From JAAFHB01 sp942493325 (GTDB lineage Bacteria; Bacteroidota; Bacteroidia; Bacteroidales; Prolixibacteraceae): a DNA stretch of 64,000 nucleotides. This document shows positions 52,440 to 61,407 of this stretch, one piece after another. Location of the stretch: the NCBI GenBank assembly GCA_942493325.1, contig OW818689.1, positions 6,572,001-6,636,000 of the forward strand, given 5' to 3'. The notes under the pieces were generated by a model. It did no database searches, was not told the DNA's origin, and was given only the letters and a program-made list of their open reading frames with translations. Both the position numbers and the translations under genes were made by a program. Every line of letters starts with the position of its first letter. Position 1 is the first letter of the stretch.

Positions 52440-53837
52440 TGTGCAGGGAAATACATGGAGAAATAAAAAGGGGGAGGCGTGAAAGCATATATTTTTAAAC
52501 GAAACCGGATGTTTGGGCGCAAGATGTAATGTTTGCAGAAAGGGAAATACAATGGAACTATCTCCCCCTTTGAAAAAAGGGGGAACACAAGGGGGATTTA
52601 TATAGTTCGAACAATTAATATAATCTTTGTCAACAAATCAATTCTGTGCAGAAACGTATGTATTGAAAATTTGCTAAGACAATTATAATCATTGTGTTAA
52701 TGAAAATCCACCCTGGCCCCCCATCCCCCTTTATTTTTTTCTAAAGGGGGTAGGGGGATTAAAAAGGGGGAGTCATGCCAGCAAATTTATTCTTTCAAAA
52801 TGTAAATCATTGTAGTAACGAAAATCCCCCCTGGCCCCCCTTTAAAAAGGGGGATTCATGCAAGCAAAAACGTGCGAGCTTAATAAGAGCAGTTATGCAG
52901 GGAAAGTTTTTCGCAAGAACAATCAAGTGTAGATTGGTCAATAGATTACTTCAAGGCGGAAAAGTACTTACTGAAATTTTGCTAACACAGTAATAATCAT
53001 TGTACTAACGAAAATCCCCCCCTAGCCCCCCTTTCCCCCTTTGCTTTTTCAAAAGGGGGAATTAAAGGGGGATTTTAAAAAGGGGGAATAGATTAAAATC
53101 CCTTTGATTTTTTCACTAAAGCCGAAAAATTCAATTTGAAGGAACTCCCCCTTTGCAAAAAGGGGGAACACAAGGGGGATTTATATAGTTCGAACAATTA
53201 ATATAATCTTTGTCAACAAATCAATTCTGTGTTGAAACTTATGAATTGAAAATTTGCTAAGACAATTATAATCATTGTGTTAATGAAAATCCACCCTGGC
53301 CCCCCATCCCCCTTTATTTATTTTCTAAATGGGGAAGGGTGATTAAAAAGGGGGAGTCATGCCAGCAAATTTATTCTTTCAAAATGTAAATCATTGTAGT
53401 AACGAAAATCCCCCCTGGCCCCCCTTTAAAAAGGGGGATTCATGCAAGCAAAAACGTGCGAGCTTAATAAGAGCAGTTATGCAGGGAAAGTTTTTCGCAA
53501 GAACAATCAAGTGTAGATTGGTCAATAGATTACTTCAAGGCGGAAAAGTACTTACTGAAATTTTGCTAACACAGTAATAATCATTGTACTAACGAAAATC
53601 CCCCCCTAGCCCCCCTTTCCCCCTTTGCTTTTTCAAAAGGGGGAATAGATTAAAATCCCTTTGATTTTTTCACTAAAGCCGAAAAATTCAATTTGAAGGA
53701 ACTCCCCCTTTGCAAAAAGGGGGAATTAAAGGGGGATTTTAAAAAGGGGGAGTCATGCAGGCAAATATTTTTAAACTAAATCGGAAGGTTTCATCAGTCT
53801 CTACATGGCGTTTAATCCCATATAGTCAATTAAATAA
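52440..53837. repeat. CCCCCTTT repeat field with 584-bp tandem duplication
   Basis: Copy 1 is about 52562-53144, copy 2 about 53145-53703 (period 584). Both carry TATATAGTTCGAACAATTAA, GGCCCCCC and matching CCCCCTTT/AAAGGGGG arms, and an identical 72-codon open frame (52775-52993 and 53359-53577) that is repeat-derived, not a gene. Copy 2 lacks a short AATTAAAGGGGGATT block. A third partial unit starts near 54365. Confidence 0.88.
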
Positions 53838-54221
53838 TTATATTTTTCCGGGATCTTGCTCGAGAGATTCAACTGCATAACTAATTTTTTCTACGACGTC
53901 ATCAAGCCTATAAACGACTTCGGCCTCTGAAAATCTTAACAAAACATATCCCAGGCTTTCAAGATAGTCTTGTCTTTTGCGGTCTGATTCGGATTTTGAA
54001 AAATGTGAATTACCATCAATTTCGATAATCAGATTTAATTTTCGGCAAATGAAATCAACTACATAATTTCCCAACGGAAATTGCCTGTTAAACTGGTAGC
54101 CATACATCTTTCTTGCTTTTAAAGCATAAAACCATAACATAGCCTCTCCTCTTGTACCTTCACTGCGCAGTTTGCGCGCAAAATGTTTTAGATTCGTATT
54201 ATAGTGGGTCGAATGGCTCAT
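53838..54221 (-). CDS. DUF559 (Vsr-like fold) endonuclease
   Basis: 127 aa. DUF559 core: KLRSEGTRGEAMLWFYALKA (Glu26), GYQFNRQFPLGNYVVDFICR (Asp56), LNLIIEIDGNSHF (Glu67, Asp69, His73) and LRFSEAEVVYRLDDV. This is a PD-(D/E)xK-type fold related to very-short-patch repair nucleases; DNA cleavage is expected. Lone domain, no methylase nearby. The gene lies inside the CCCCCTTT/AAAGGGGG repeat field, with such repeats within about 100 bases on both sides. Alternative: an ordinary decaying hitchhiker. Confidence 0.85.
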   Translation of the reverse strand: MSHSTHYNTNLKHFARKLRSEGTRGEAMLWFYALKARKMYGYQFNRQFPLGNYVVDFICRKLNLIIEIDGNSHFSKSESDRKRQDYLESLGYVLLRFSEAEVVYRLDDVVEKISYAVESLEQDPGKI

Positions 54222-54730
54222 TGACTTTTTGAATAAAAGTTCAATTAAAGATATGAAAAAAATTGCAGATAAAAATCAGTTTTGGGCAGAAACATACGGA
54301 TTAAATATTGCTAAGACAATGATAATCATTGTAATGGCAAAAATCCCCCCTGGTCACCCATCCCCCTTTATTTTTTTCTAAAGGGGGTAGGGGGATTAAA
54401 AAGGGGGAGTCATGCCAGCAAATTTATTCTTTCAAAATGTAAATCATTGGGATAACAAAAATCCCCCCTGGCCCCCCTTTCCCCCTTTGCTTTTTCAAAA
54501 GGGGGAATTAAAGGGGGATTTTAAAAAGGGGGAGTCATGCAAGGAAACACCTGGGTATTTAATAAGAGGAGTTGTGCAGGAAAATACATGGATAAATAAA
54601 AAGAGGGAGTCGTGAAAGCAAATATTCCTTTCCCCCTTTGCTTTTTCAAAAGGGGGAATTAAAGGAGGATTTTAAAAAGGGGGAGGGCGTGCAAGCAAAA
54701 ACGTTTTACTATGAAAATCATTGTGGTAGG
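54222..54730. repeat. CCCCCTTT repeat field, right part
   Basis: Contains ATCCCCCCTGG, CCCCCTTTGCTTTTTCAAAAGG-like arms (54481-54500, 54637-54655), AGTCATGCCAGCAAATTTAT (54407-54426, also at 52769 and 53353) and GTGCAGGAAAATACATGG (near 54573, also near 52440). No gene. Confidence 0.85.
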
Positions 54731-54757
54731 AAAAATCCCCCCTGGCTCATGGGGGGT
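54731..54757 (-). terminator. Hairpin terminator of the wzi-like gene
   Basis: Minus strand: AAACCCCCC-loop-GGGGGGATTTTT, directly after the stop codon at 54758. The stem is made from a half-repeat of the CCCCCTTT family. Confidence 0.5.
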
Positions 54758-56164
54758 TTACAAGATCCAGTTTATGCCGATAGTTCCGCCATACCTGTTT
54801 TCGAAGCGTTCGCCGTAATCGGCAGCCATCCCCAGGTTAATTCTTAACGGCAGCTTTCTGAACCGGTAATTCAGGTCATACAGGCAGGAGAACTGACTGA
54901 TGATTTCCTCAAAAGGCTTTTCGTAGGTTCCGCGGCTCTGTGACCAGGTCATCAGTGATTTCCATCCTAACCGCCCGATAATTGTACCGCCAATACCTAT
55001 GTGGTGCATTTCGATCCTGGTATTATCAAATCCTTTCGGGATGCCATCTTCCCCGATCACGGGAATAAACAGCGGTGTACCCATCATTTTGTCGTGATAG
55101 ACATGTCCCGATGAATAGAATCCGTCCGACATACCTATTCCGAGCGCAAAGTAGTTGTCGCGTCCGCGGCCCGTGAGTACACCAGGTACCCCGGAAGGCA
55201 ACAGGTGGTATGATCCGCTTTGATTGAGGGTGTTCATGAATTCATACACGAAATCACTGAACAGCGCCTCTCTTTTTTTATTTGCGTAATGCAAACCCCA
55301 GAGTCCGTCGGGCATATTGTCGAATTCAAGACCTGAACGGTCTTCATACGGATGATTCCAGTAAAAAGTGAGTGTATGACCACCTAAATTTTTCTCTGCT
55401 TCGAATGCATACATCCCGATTGAATTTCCCGCGGCATTAATCTGGTCGGAACCTGAGGAGTTCTTCCCGCCTTTCAGCCCGAAGATGTAACGGGGATAAT
55501 ACTCAATGCCGGGTGCTTTTCCCTGGGTTTTGGAAGTCCCTCCCCAGTATACCCAGTGGTCCAGGCCAAGGGTGAAGCTCCACGATTTAAGGGTGGCCCT
55601 GCCATAGAGGTATTTATGGTGAAGCATTGCATTGGACATGTCGCGGTGATCGGTCAGGAAATTTTCCTCGTAAAGTGCTTTGGCAGTGAACCATTTTTTC
55701 TGTGAGAAGACCGGGATAAAACCATCTGTGGAGAAAGTAATTCCCGGTAGCGGACGCGCATTTCCCGACCACATCATATTGCCGTTTGTATGCGATAGCC
55801 CGGCATATTTAACGGGTTCGTTCCTTGCACCAATCTTTACCACGAGCCGTTTGTAGCGCGCGCCGATCCAGTACTGATTGAACTGGTAGCCCGTTTTATC
55901 GCCATAACCTGCAATGAAGGTCGTGCCATAGGTGTAATCCCATTTTTTGGTCGTATCGGTGTCCAGTCCGCGTGCCAAACCTGCCTGCAGCAACTGGTAG
56001 TAATTGTTTTCAGTCGTAAAAGCACCGTTCTGATTGCTTGTGAACCAGAAAGGAAGGTTATTGCCGGATGACCCGTAGGAGTTGAAACTGAACCGGAAGT
56101 CAGGCTCGATGGCTGCGGTGTTGAGCGAAAAAAGAAGCGTTGTAATAAGAAAAGCAGATTTCAT
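54758..56164 (-). CDS. Wzi-like capsule assembly outer-membrane protein
   Basis: 468 aa from ATG 56164. Signal peptide MKSAFLITTLLFSLNTAAIE; then many amphipathic strand pairs with LPFWFTSNQNGAFTTENNYY, YKRLVVKIGARNEPVKYAGL and HTLTFYWNHPYEDRSGLEFD, ending in a Tyr/aromatic-rich strand, as expected of an 18-strand barrel. The Wzi/capsule-assembly family in Bacteroidota is recognised by the N-terminal SNQNG.....N and GNARPLPG regions. Expected role: binding the exported polysaccharide at the cell surface. A longer frame from 56269 covers only ACGAATT repeats. Confidence 0.85.
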   Translation of the reverse strand: MKSAFLITTLLFSLNTAAIEPDFRFSFNSYGSSGNNLPFWFTSNQNGAFTTENNYYQLLQAGLARGLDTDTTKKWDYTYGTTFIAGYGDKTGYQFNQYWIGARYKRLVVKIGARNEPVKYAGLSHTNGNMMWSGNARPLPGITFSTDGFIPVFSQKKWFTAKALYEENFLTDHRDMSNAMLHHKYLYGRATLKSWSFTLGLDHWVYWGGTSKTQGKAPGIEYYPRYIFGLKGGKNSSGSDQINAAGNSIGMYAFEAEKNLGGHTLTFYWNHPYEDRSGLEFDNMPDGLWGLHYANKKREALFSDFVYEFMNTLNQSGSYHLLPSGVPGVLTGRGRDNYFALGIGMSDGFYSSGHVYHDKMMGTPLFIPVIGEDGIPKGFDNTRIEMHHIGIGGTIIGRLGWKSLMTWSQSRGTYEKPFEEIISQFSCLYDLNYRFRKLPLRINLGMAADYGERFENRYGGTIGINWIL

Positions 56165-56311
56165 CAGAAAAAATTTCACGAATTTAAACGAATTTAGCTT
56201 CGCTGATCTTCGATTCACGAATTCATTCATAAGGAAAAATTTCACGGATTTCAATGGCGCGAATTTCACGAATTAAAACGAATTACACGAATTTCTGCGG
56301 AGCCAATTTCG

Positions 56312-56653
56312 CTAAATGGTATTCAAAAGTTTATTGAGATCATCTTTTAGTTTGGGCAGATCAAGACAGATAATTTGCCAAATTATGTCAACATTAATTC
56401 CAAAATAATGATGAGCAATTATATTGCGTAATGCATAGATCTTTTGCCAGTCAACCTGGTCATTTTTTGCCTTAAACTCATCCGCTAATTTTCCTACATC
56501 TTCACCAATAACGATAAAGTTCATCATTGCAGCATCAAAATCCCTGTCGTTTTGATAAAGTTCATCTGCAGATTTATAAGCACTGGTATACCTGGCAATC
56601 TTCTCAATATTTTCAATCATAGAGAGAATTATGTAGTAATCCTTTTTAAGCAT
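56312..56653 (-). CDS. HepT-like (DUF86) HEPN RNase toxin
   Basis: 113 aa. The DUF86 family motif YALRNIIAHHYFGINVD (Arg-x4-His-x-Tyr, about 82-98) is complete. N-terminal MIENIEKIARYTSAYKS and MNFIVIGEDVGKL are typical. Forms a toxin with RNase activity controlled by the MntA-like partner. Overlaps that gene by 8 bases. Intact. Confidence 0.88.
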   Translation of the reverse strand: MLKKDYYIILSMIENIEKIARYTSAYKSADELYQNDRDFDAAMMNFIVIGEDVGKLADEFKAKNDQVDWQKIYALRNIIAHHYFGINVDIIWQIICLDLPKLKDDLNKLLNTI

Positions 56654-56945
56654 AGATGGTTTCTTCTAATACCAAAGGTTTAAAAATTGGTCGAATCCAT
56701 TTTTTTGAACAAATATCAATTTCCCGATTAAAACATTTCTTAAGATATTCTTTTAACTCCAGTTCAACTTTATAAAGATTTGGCGTTCCGGGTTCAAATA
56801 CTACTAAAATATCGATATCACTTTTGTCTGTCTGTTCGTTTCTGGCAAATGAACCAAACAAACCAATTTCAGTACAATAGAAATGATCCCTGAGATAGGC
56901 CTTTTTTTCTATAAGAGATTGAATTATTTCCGAGGACGAAAGCAT
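56646..56945 (-). CDS. MntA-like nucleotidyltransferase antitoxin
   Basis: 99 aa. GLFGSFARNEQTDKSDIDIL carries the GS...DxD motif; third acid in REIDICSKKW. Together with the downstream HepT-like gene it forms an intact MntA/HepT module. No recognised promoter immediately upstream apart from a weak TATATTTT. Confidence 0.88.
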   Translation of the reverse strand: MLSSSEIIQSLIEKKAYLRDHFYCTEIGLFGSFARNEQTDKSDIDILVVFEPGTPNLYKVELELKEYLKKCFNREIDICSKKWIRPIFKPLVLEETIYA

Positions 56946-57062
56946 GACTTGTATTTTATAATTTGAAGTAAAAATATAATAAAAAAATCGAAATTACGAA
57001 TTTAACTGCGCAGATCTTTGATTCACGGATTAAAACGAAGTTTAGGTGCTGCGTCTTATTAA

Positions 57063-57395
57063 TCAGACAGCCAGGAGCCATTCCCACACTGGTATTACCT
57101 TTATCGCAGTGTTGTCAGGAAGAATGGATGCTTCGGCGTCGTAGTATAGCAGGATCCCTTCCTGTAATTTATAAGTATGAACAGCCTCCTGCAATCCCTT
57201 GTATTCACGATCGATGTTATTTGCATTTAACTGGTAAGCTACCTGCATGACGAAATTAGAGGCAAAGTAAAGTCCTATTTGTTTAATTTCATTAATTAGA
57301 ATCTGGTTTAAGATCGGACCATCGTAACAGCATTTTGAAGTAGCTCTTTTTCTCATTTTGGTGTTGTAATTAACAATGATTACCGAGACATCCAT
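57063..57395 (-). pseudogene. Chimeric gene remnant (GT2 start fused to ATPase tail)
   Basis: 110-codon open frame whose first 13 residues (MDVSVIIVNYNTK) are the start of a family-2 glycosyltransferase, while residues 28-110 (NQILINEIKQIGLYFASN..., REYKGLQEAVHTY, EGILLYYDAE, PVWEWLLA) resemble the C-terminal end of DUF4143-type AAA ATPases. The join is a fusion of two unrelated gene ends; neither activity can exist. A GGTGCTGCG piece lies beside its 3' end. Confidence 0.6.
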
Positions 57396-58013
57396 TGGCT
57401 GGTAAATTACGAATTATGAATTATGAATTTATACGAATTTACACAAATTACGAATTAAACGAATCCCGAATCGTAAACTCTCGGGACGAATTTCGCGAAT
57501 TTCTTCACAGCAAGGTGTTGCTCATGAATGAATTTGATGAATTTAGATGTGCTGATCGATTGACTCTGGAATTTGCGGCGCATGGAAGGTTTGAACTTCA
57601 ATTACGGGTAGTAGTTGCGCCGCTTTTTGTTGATCGTCGTTACCCCGGGTGGCGCGATTCCGAATTTTGTTAGTCCAACTAATAATTTGAAGAATCCGGA
57701 TTCGCTTACCCGGGGTCATTAATATTTAATCCCTTCGGGATTGCAAAAGTCTTTGTTTGAGTGGTAATTTTAATTGAAATAAAATCGTTAAAAATGTCAA
57801 ACAGTTTGTGGTGGTAATTCCGAGCCTGACTCTAAGTCAGACCTAAATTATTCGTTACGATTGTAATCATCGTACAAATGTTCGTAAATTGACAAATTGG
57901 CAAAGTCGGACCCGGAATTAGCACATTTTCTCATCTTCGCCTCCCGAGAACGAAGTGTCTTATTTTCTCCCCTTCGCCATGTTCGCCCCTTCGCCCCATC
58001 TCCCCTTCGCCTT
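57396..58013. repeat. Intergenic repeats
   Basis: ACGAATTTAC-type blocks, GGTGTTGCTC (57510-57523), and an inverted repeat TTACCCCGGG (57640 region) / TTACCCGGGG (57708 region) followed by GGTCATTAATATTTAA, similar to the CCCCCGG/CCGGGGG element at 15129-15165 and its copy near 18627. No gene seen. Confidence 0.65.
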
Positions 58014-59357
58014 TCATAAACCCCTGTTTTTCATTTTAAAATAATAAAAAAACGGTATTCCTGCCAAAGCGGTAACAAGGGCGATGGATGATTCCACGGG
58101 ACGTTCGAGGAAGGAGAGCGAAAGCATCAGCACTCCAAAAAACAGGTATAATAACAGGTGTAACGGAAATCCCTTGATTATCCTCTTGTTCTGTTCCCGT
58201 GCCCTCAATTTGAATACTCCGGCCACTGCCAGTATAGGAAATATTCCAAGTGAAAAACCCATATAGGTAAGGATCTGGTCGAAAGTCCCGGATAATACCA
58301 TGATTACGGCAATGACTGCCTGCATCATAATGGCGGCGGAAGGAACATGGTAGCGAGGGTGAATTTTTGCGGCAAATTTAAAGAAGTATCCGTCCTGTGC
58401 CATTGAATAATATACTCTTGGCCCGATAATGATGAAGGCACTTAAGGATGAAAAAAGGGCAAAGGCAATAAGCAGTGAAAAAGCAAATTCCATTGAACTG
58501 CCCCAAAGATTCCGAACGGTAAGCCCGCCAATTGAGATGACATCTTTCATTTCTTCAGGCGGAGTGGCATAAACAAAAACGATATTCAGTAAAACATACA
58601 TGATCATCACTATTCCTGTTCCGTAAAGCAGCGAACGGGGAATGTTCTTTACCGGATCTTTTATTTCGGAGCCTATATAGGTCGATGCGTTCCAGCCACT
58701 ATAGGCAAACATGATCCACATCAGGGAGAGACCCATTGTTTTGAAGGTACTGAAATTTAAAACTGCAGGTTTTCCTTGCGAGAAATGGGTAAAATCGCCT
58801 TGTCCGAATGATAATCCCGCAAGGATAAGTACCGCAATAAGAACTACCTTCATAATGGTGAGGTAGTTCTGGATCTTCGACCCGAATTTAAGACCACGAA
58901 GATGGATAAATGTAAAAAGAAGAATGATCGCTATCGCCATGATCTTATCGAGGTGCCGTCCCGGATTGCCGGTTTGTATCAGTGCGGGGAAAGCCCTGAA
59001 TAAATATTCACTGAAACCGATTGCAGAAGCAGCTATGGGTGCGGAAAAACCGGCCACAAATGATACCCAGCCACTAAGAAATCCAAAAAGGGGGCTGTAC
59101 AAACGCGAGAGAAAAATATATTCTCCGCCTGCCTGAGGCATTGCTGCTCCTAACTCTGCATAGGAGAGAGCTCCGCATAATGCAATTATCCCGCCGGTTA
59201 CCCATAGGATAATCAGAAGCCATGGATTTGAGAGTCCGGTCATCAGCAATCCGGAGGTTGTAAAAATTCCAGCTCCGACCATATTGGCGATCACAATATT
59301 GGAAGCTGAAAACAGGCCTATTTTATGTGCAATGTGTTTGCCCGCAATGTCTTCCAT
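58014..59357 (-). CDS. APC-family amino acid permease
   Basis: 447 aa, about 12 helices. Start HKIGLFSASNIVIANMVGAG (GxG-containing helix 1 of the APC fold, substrate site), GALSYAELGAAMPQAGGEYI, LMWIMFAYSGWNASTYIGSE and later YFFKFAAKIHPRYHVPSAAI. Transports amino acids or related amines across the inner membrane with H+ or by exchange; substrate unknown. Its start is 6 bases after the methyltransferase stop, so the two genes form an operon. Confidence 0.88.
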   Translation of the reverse strand: MEDIAGKHIAHKIGLFSASNIVIANMVGAGIFTTSGLLMTGLSNPWLLIILWVTGGIIALCGALSYAELGAAMPQAGGEYIFLSRLYSPLFGFLSGWVSFVAGFSAPIAASAIGFSEYLFRAFPALIQTGNPGRHLDKIMAIAIILLFTFIHLRGLKFGSKIQNYLTIMKVVLIAVLILAGLSFGQGDFTHFSQGKPAVLNFSTFKTMGLSLMWIMFAYSGWNASTYIGSEIKDPVKNIPRSLLYGTGIVMIMYVLLNIVFVYATPPEEMKDVISIGGLTVRNLWGSSMEFAFSLLIAFALFSSLSAFIIIGPRVYYSMAQDGYFFKFAAKIHPRYHVPSAAIMMQAVIAVIMVLSGTFDQILTYMGFSLGIFPILAVAGVFKLRAREQNKRIIKGFPLHLLLYLFFGVLMLSLSFLERPVESSIALVTALAGIPFFYYFKMKNRGL

Positions 59358-59363
59358 CGCAAC

Positions 59364-60011
59364 CTATTTGGCTTTTTTGTAACTGATGGCCACTCCGGCA
59401 CCTTTGTTATCGAGGGTAGTTTTGTAATTGGGAAGTTTGCTTACGTATTCATAAAAACTGTAGTTGTTGTTCGGGCCTACATTATGGGTAACAAAACATC
59501 CACCCACCGAAAGCTTTGGATCCATATCTTTGAAATAGTTGATATACCAGCTTTTATCAGCATCGCTGAAGACAAAATCAACGGGTCCCTTTAATGCCGG
59601 CACCAGTTCATGAGCATCGGCAAGCCGCGCATCTATGAATTCGGAAACACCTGCTTTTTTAAAATTCGCCAAAGCCTCCTGGTGTCTTCCCTCATCTATT
59701 TCGATGGTTATCAGCTTCCCACCTGTCTTGCTCAGGGCCCAGGCAATCCAAATACCTGAATGTCCGGTTGAAGTGCCTATTTCAACCGCATTTTTATAGT
59801 TGTTTTTTAGGATTATATCATACAATAGCTGCCCGTCCGATTCCGGTACATTCATATCGCGCCAGCTGTTCCGGCTGCTGTTCAGGAAATCCCTGACCTG
59901 TTTATCCCGACTGGTGTCATTTGATTGTGCCTTAACTTTATCATTCTCCGCCAGGGCCATTAACAGGATGCCAATGGCAAAAGGCAATAAAAAACGTTTA
60001 AAGATTTTCAT
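59364..60011 (-). CDS. Exported SAM-dependent O-methyltransferase-like protein
   Basis: 215 aa. Class I methyltransferase of the catechol-O-methyltransferase-like type: AVEIGTSTGHSGIWIAWAL (SAM motif I, 75-93), LITIEIDEGRHQEAL, ADAHELVPALKGPVDFVFSD and ADKSWYINYF (metal-site acids). Unusually, it begins with an apparent signal peptide (residues 1-29, FLLPFAIGILLMALAENDKVKAQS), so it may act outside the cytoplasm, where SAM is not expected. Alternatively the hydrophobic segment is an anchor. Co-transcribed with the APC permease. Confidence 0.8.
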   Translation of the reverse strand: MKIFKRFLLPFAIGILLMALAENDKVKAQSNDTSRDKQVRDFLNSSRNSWRDMNVPESDGQLLYDIILKNNYKNAVEIGTSTGHSGIWIAWALSKTGGKLITIEIDEGRHQEALANFKKAGVSEFIDARLADAHELVPALKGPVDFVFSDADKSWYINYFKDMDPKLSVGGCFVTHNVGPNNNYSFYEYVSKLPNYKTTLDNKGAGVAISYKKAK

Positions 60012-60267
60012 AACTTCCGGTATTTGTAAATAAATAGTGAACCATTTTAAATTGTTAACAGCTTACCATTCTGTTTGTTTAAAAAACATTGGGATGTTTG
60101 AAGTAAAGAATAAAAGCAATGTTACTGATAAAGTTTCAAATCCGGCGAATCGTGATACTGTTTTTTCCGGGCAATTCGTATTTTTACAATTAAACTTTTC
60201 GGAATAATTATAGTCGAATGATTTTAACTTTTTGTTTACAACACATAGCATATAATTAACTAATTTA
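60012..60267. other. Divergent intergenic region
   Basis: Separates the minus-strand methyltransferase operon from the plus-strand efflux operon. No repeat and no clear TAnnTTTG box seen. Confidence 0.4.
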
Positions 60268-61407
60268 ATGGATTTGAACATTAGAAAATCAGTCAGGACC
60301 CCCGTTACAGTAATATTGATTGTTGTAATACTTGCGATCATCCTATATCCCAAAATTAAACCCATGTTTAAACCGGAACAGGGTTCACCTGCAGGTTCAT
60401 CTGTACGGGCCTCACAAGGTACACGCGGTGGGGGGCAGGCTTTGCTGGCAAGTGGATATTTAATTGCACCGGCACAAATGAATGAGCTGATTTACAGCAC
60501 AGGTTCATTAAATGCCGACGAGGAAGTGGAACTCTCATTTGAAGCATCGGGCAAAGTAGTGGGCATCTTTTTTAAGGAAGGATCAAGAGTGAAAAAGGGT
60601 GTATTACTGGCTAAGATAAACGACCGGCCTTTGCAGGCACAATTATTAAAACTCCAGGCACAGCGAAAACTTTCGCAGGAACGTGAATTTCGTCAGCGGC
60701 AGTTGCTGGACCGTGATGCAATCAGCCGTGAGAGTTACGACCAGGTGGCTACCGAGCTTCAATCGCTCGAAGCCGATATTATGCTCCTGGAAGCCCGTAT
60801 TTCAGAAACGGAATTAAGAGCCCCTTTCGATGGTATTGTTGGATTGCGCATGGTGAGTGAAGGGGCATTTGCCACCACTCAAACCAAAATAGTGCAACTG
60901 GTAAAAATCAGTCCGTTAAAGATTGAATTCTCTATCCCGGAACGTTATGCCGGAGAGGTTGCTCCCGGTTATCCCATTACCTTTGTTATTGACGGGATAG
61001 AAAAATCATTTAATGCCGAGGTTTACGCGGTTGCGCCAAAAGTAGATGTAGATACCCGGACTATTGTGGCCAGGGCTTATTACCCTAATACAAACGAAGA
61101 GTTGAAACCTGGTCGTTTTGCCAGTGTGAGGGCTCTTTTATCACAGATCAACAATACTATTTCTGTTCCCTCGCAAGCCATTATTCCCGAAATGGATGGT
61201 GAAAAGGTATTCATTATCAAAAATGGCAAAGCCCAGGAAGTAAAGGTTACCTTAGGGCTACGAACTGAATCGAATGTCCAGGTTAAATCAGGGTTGAATT
61301 TTGGTGATACTCTGCTTATTACCGCAATTTTGCAATTGCGCCAGGGGATACCGGTTAAGCTCGATACACTGGTTGCCAACCAACCCATAGTAAACAATAT
61401 CCAATGA
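60268..61407 (+). CDS. RND efflux periplasmic adaptor (membrane fusion protein)
   Basis: 379 aa. N-terminal membrane anchor (PVTVILIVVILAIILYPKIK, residues 12-31), then a lipoyl half (LNADEEVELSFEASGKVVGI), a helical hairpin (LKLQAQRKLSQEREFRQRQL ... SRESYDQVATELQSLEADIM), the second lipoyl half (LRAPFDGIVGLRMVSEGAFA) and beta-barrel/MP domains with PSQAIIPEMDGEKVFII. Connects the RND pump to an outer-membrane channel. Its stop overlaps the start of the pump gene by 4 bases (ATGA). Confidence 0.92.
   Translation: MDLNIRKSVRTPVTVILIVVILAIILYPKIKPMFKPEQGSPAGSSVRASQGTRGGGQALLASGYLIAPAQMNELIYSTGSLNADEEVELSFEASGKVVGIFFKEGSRVKKGVLLAKINDRPLQAQLLKLQAQRKLSQEREFRQRQLLDRDAISRESYDQVATELQSLEADIMLLEARISETELRAPFDGIVGLRMVSEGAFATTQTKIVQLVKISPLKIEFSIPERYAGEVAPGYPITFVIDGIEKSFNAEVYAVAPKVDVDTRTIVARAYYPNTNEELKPGRFASVRALLSQINNTISVPSQAIIPEMDGEKVFIIKNGKAQEVKVTLGLRTESNVQVKSGLNFGDTLLITAILQLRQGIPVKLDTLVANQPIVNNIQ

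Noticed and set aside
52775..53577. Two identical 72-codon open frames (52775-52993, 53359-53577)
   Set aside because: They are made entirely of CCCCCTTT repeat units, and the identity is explained by the 584-bp tandem duplication.
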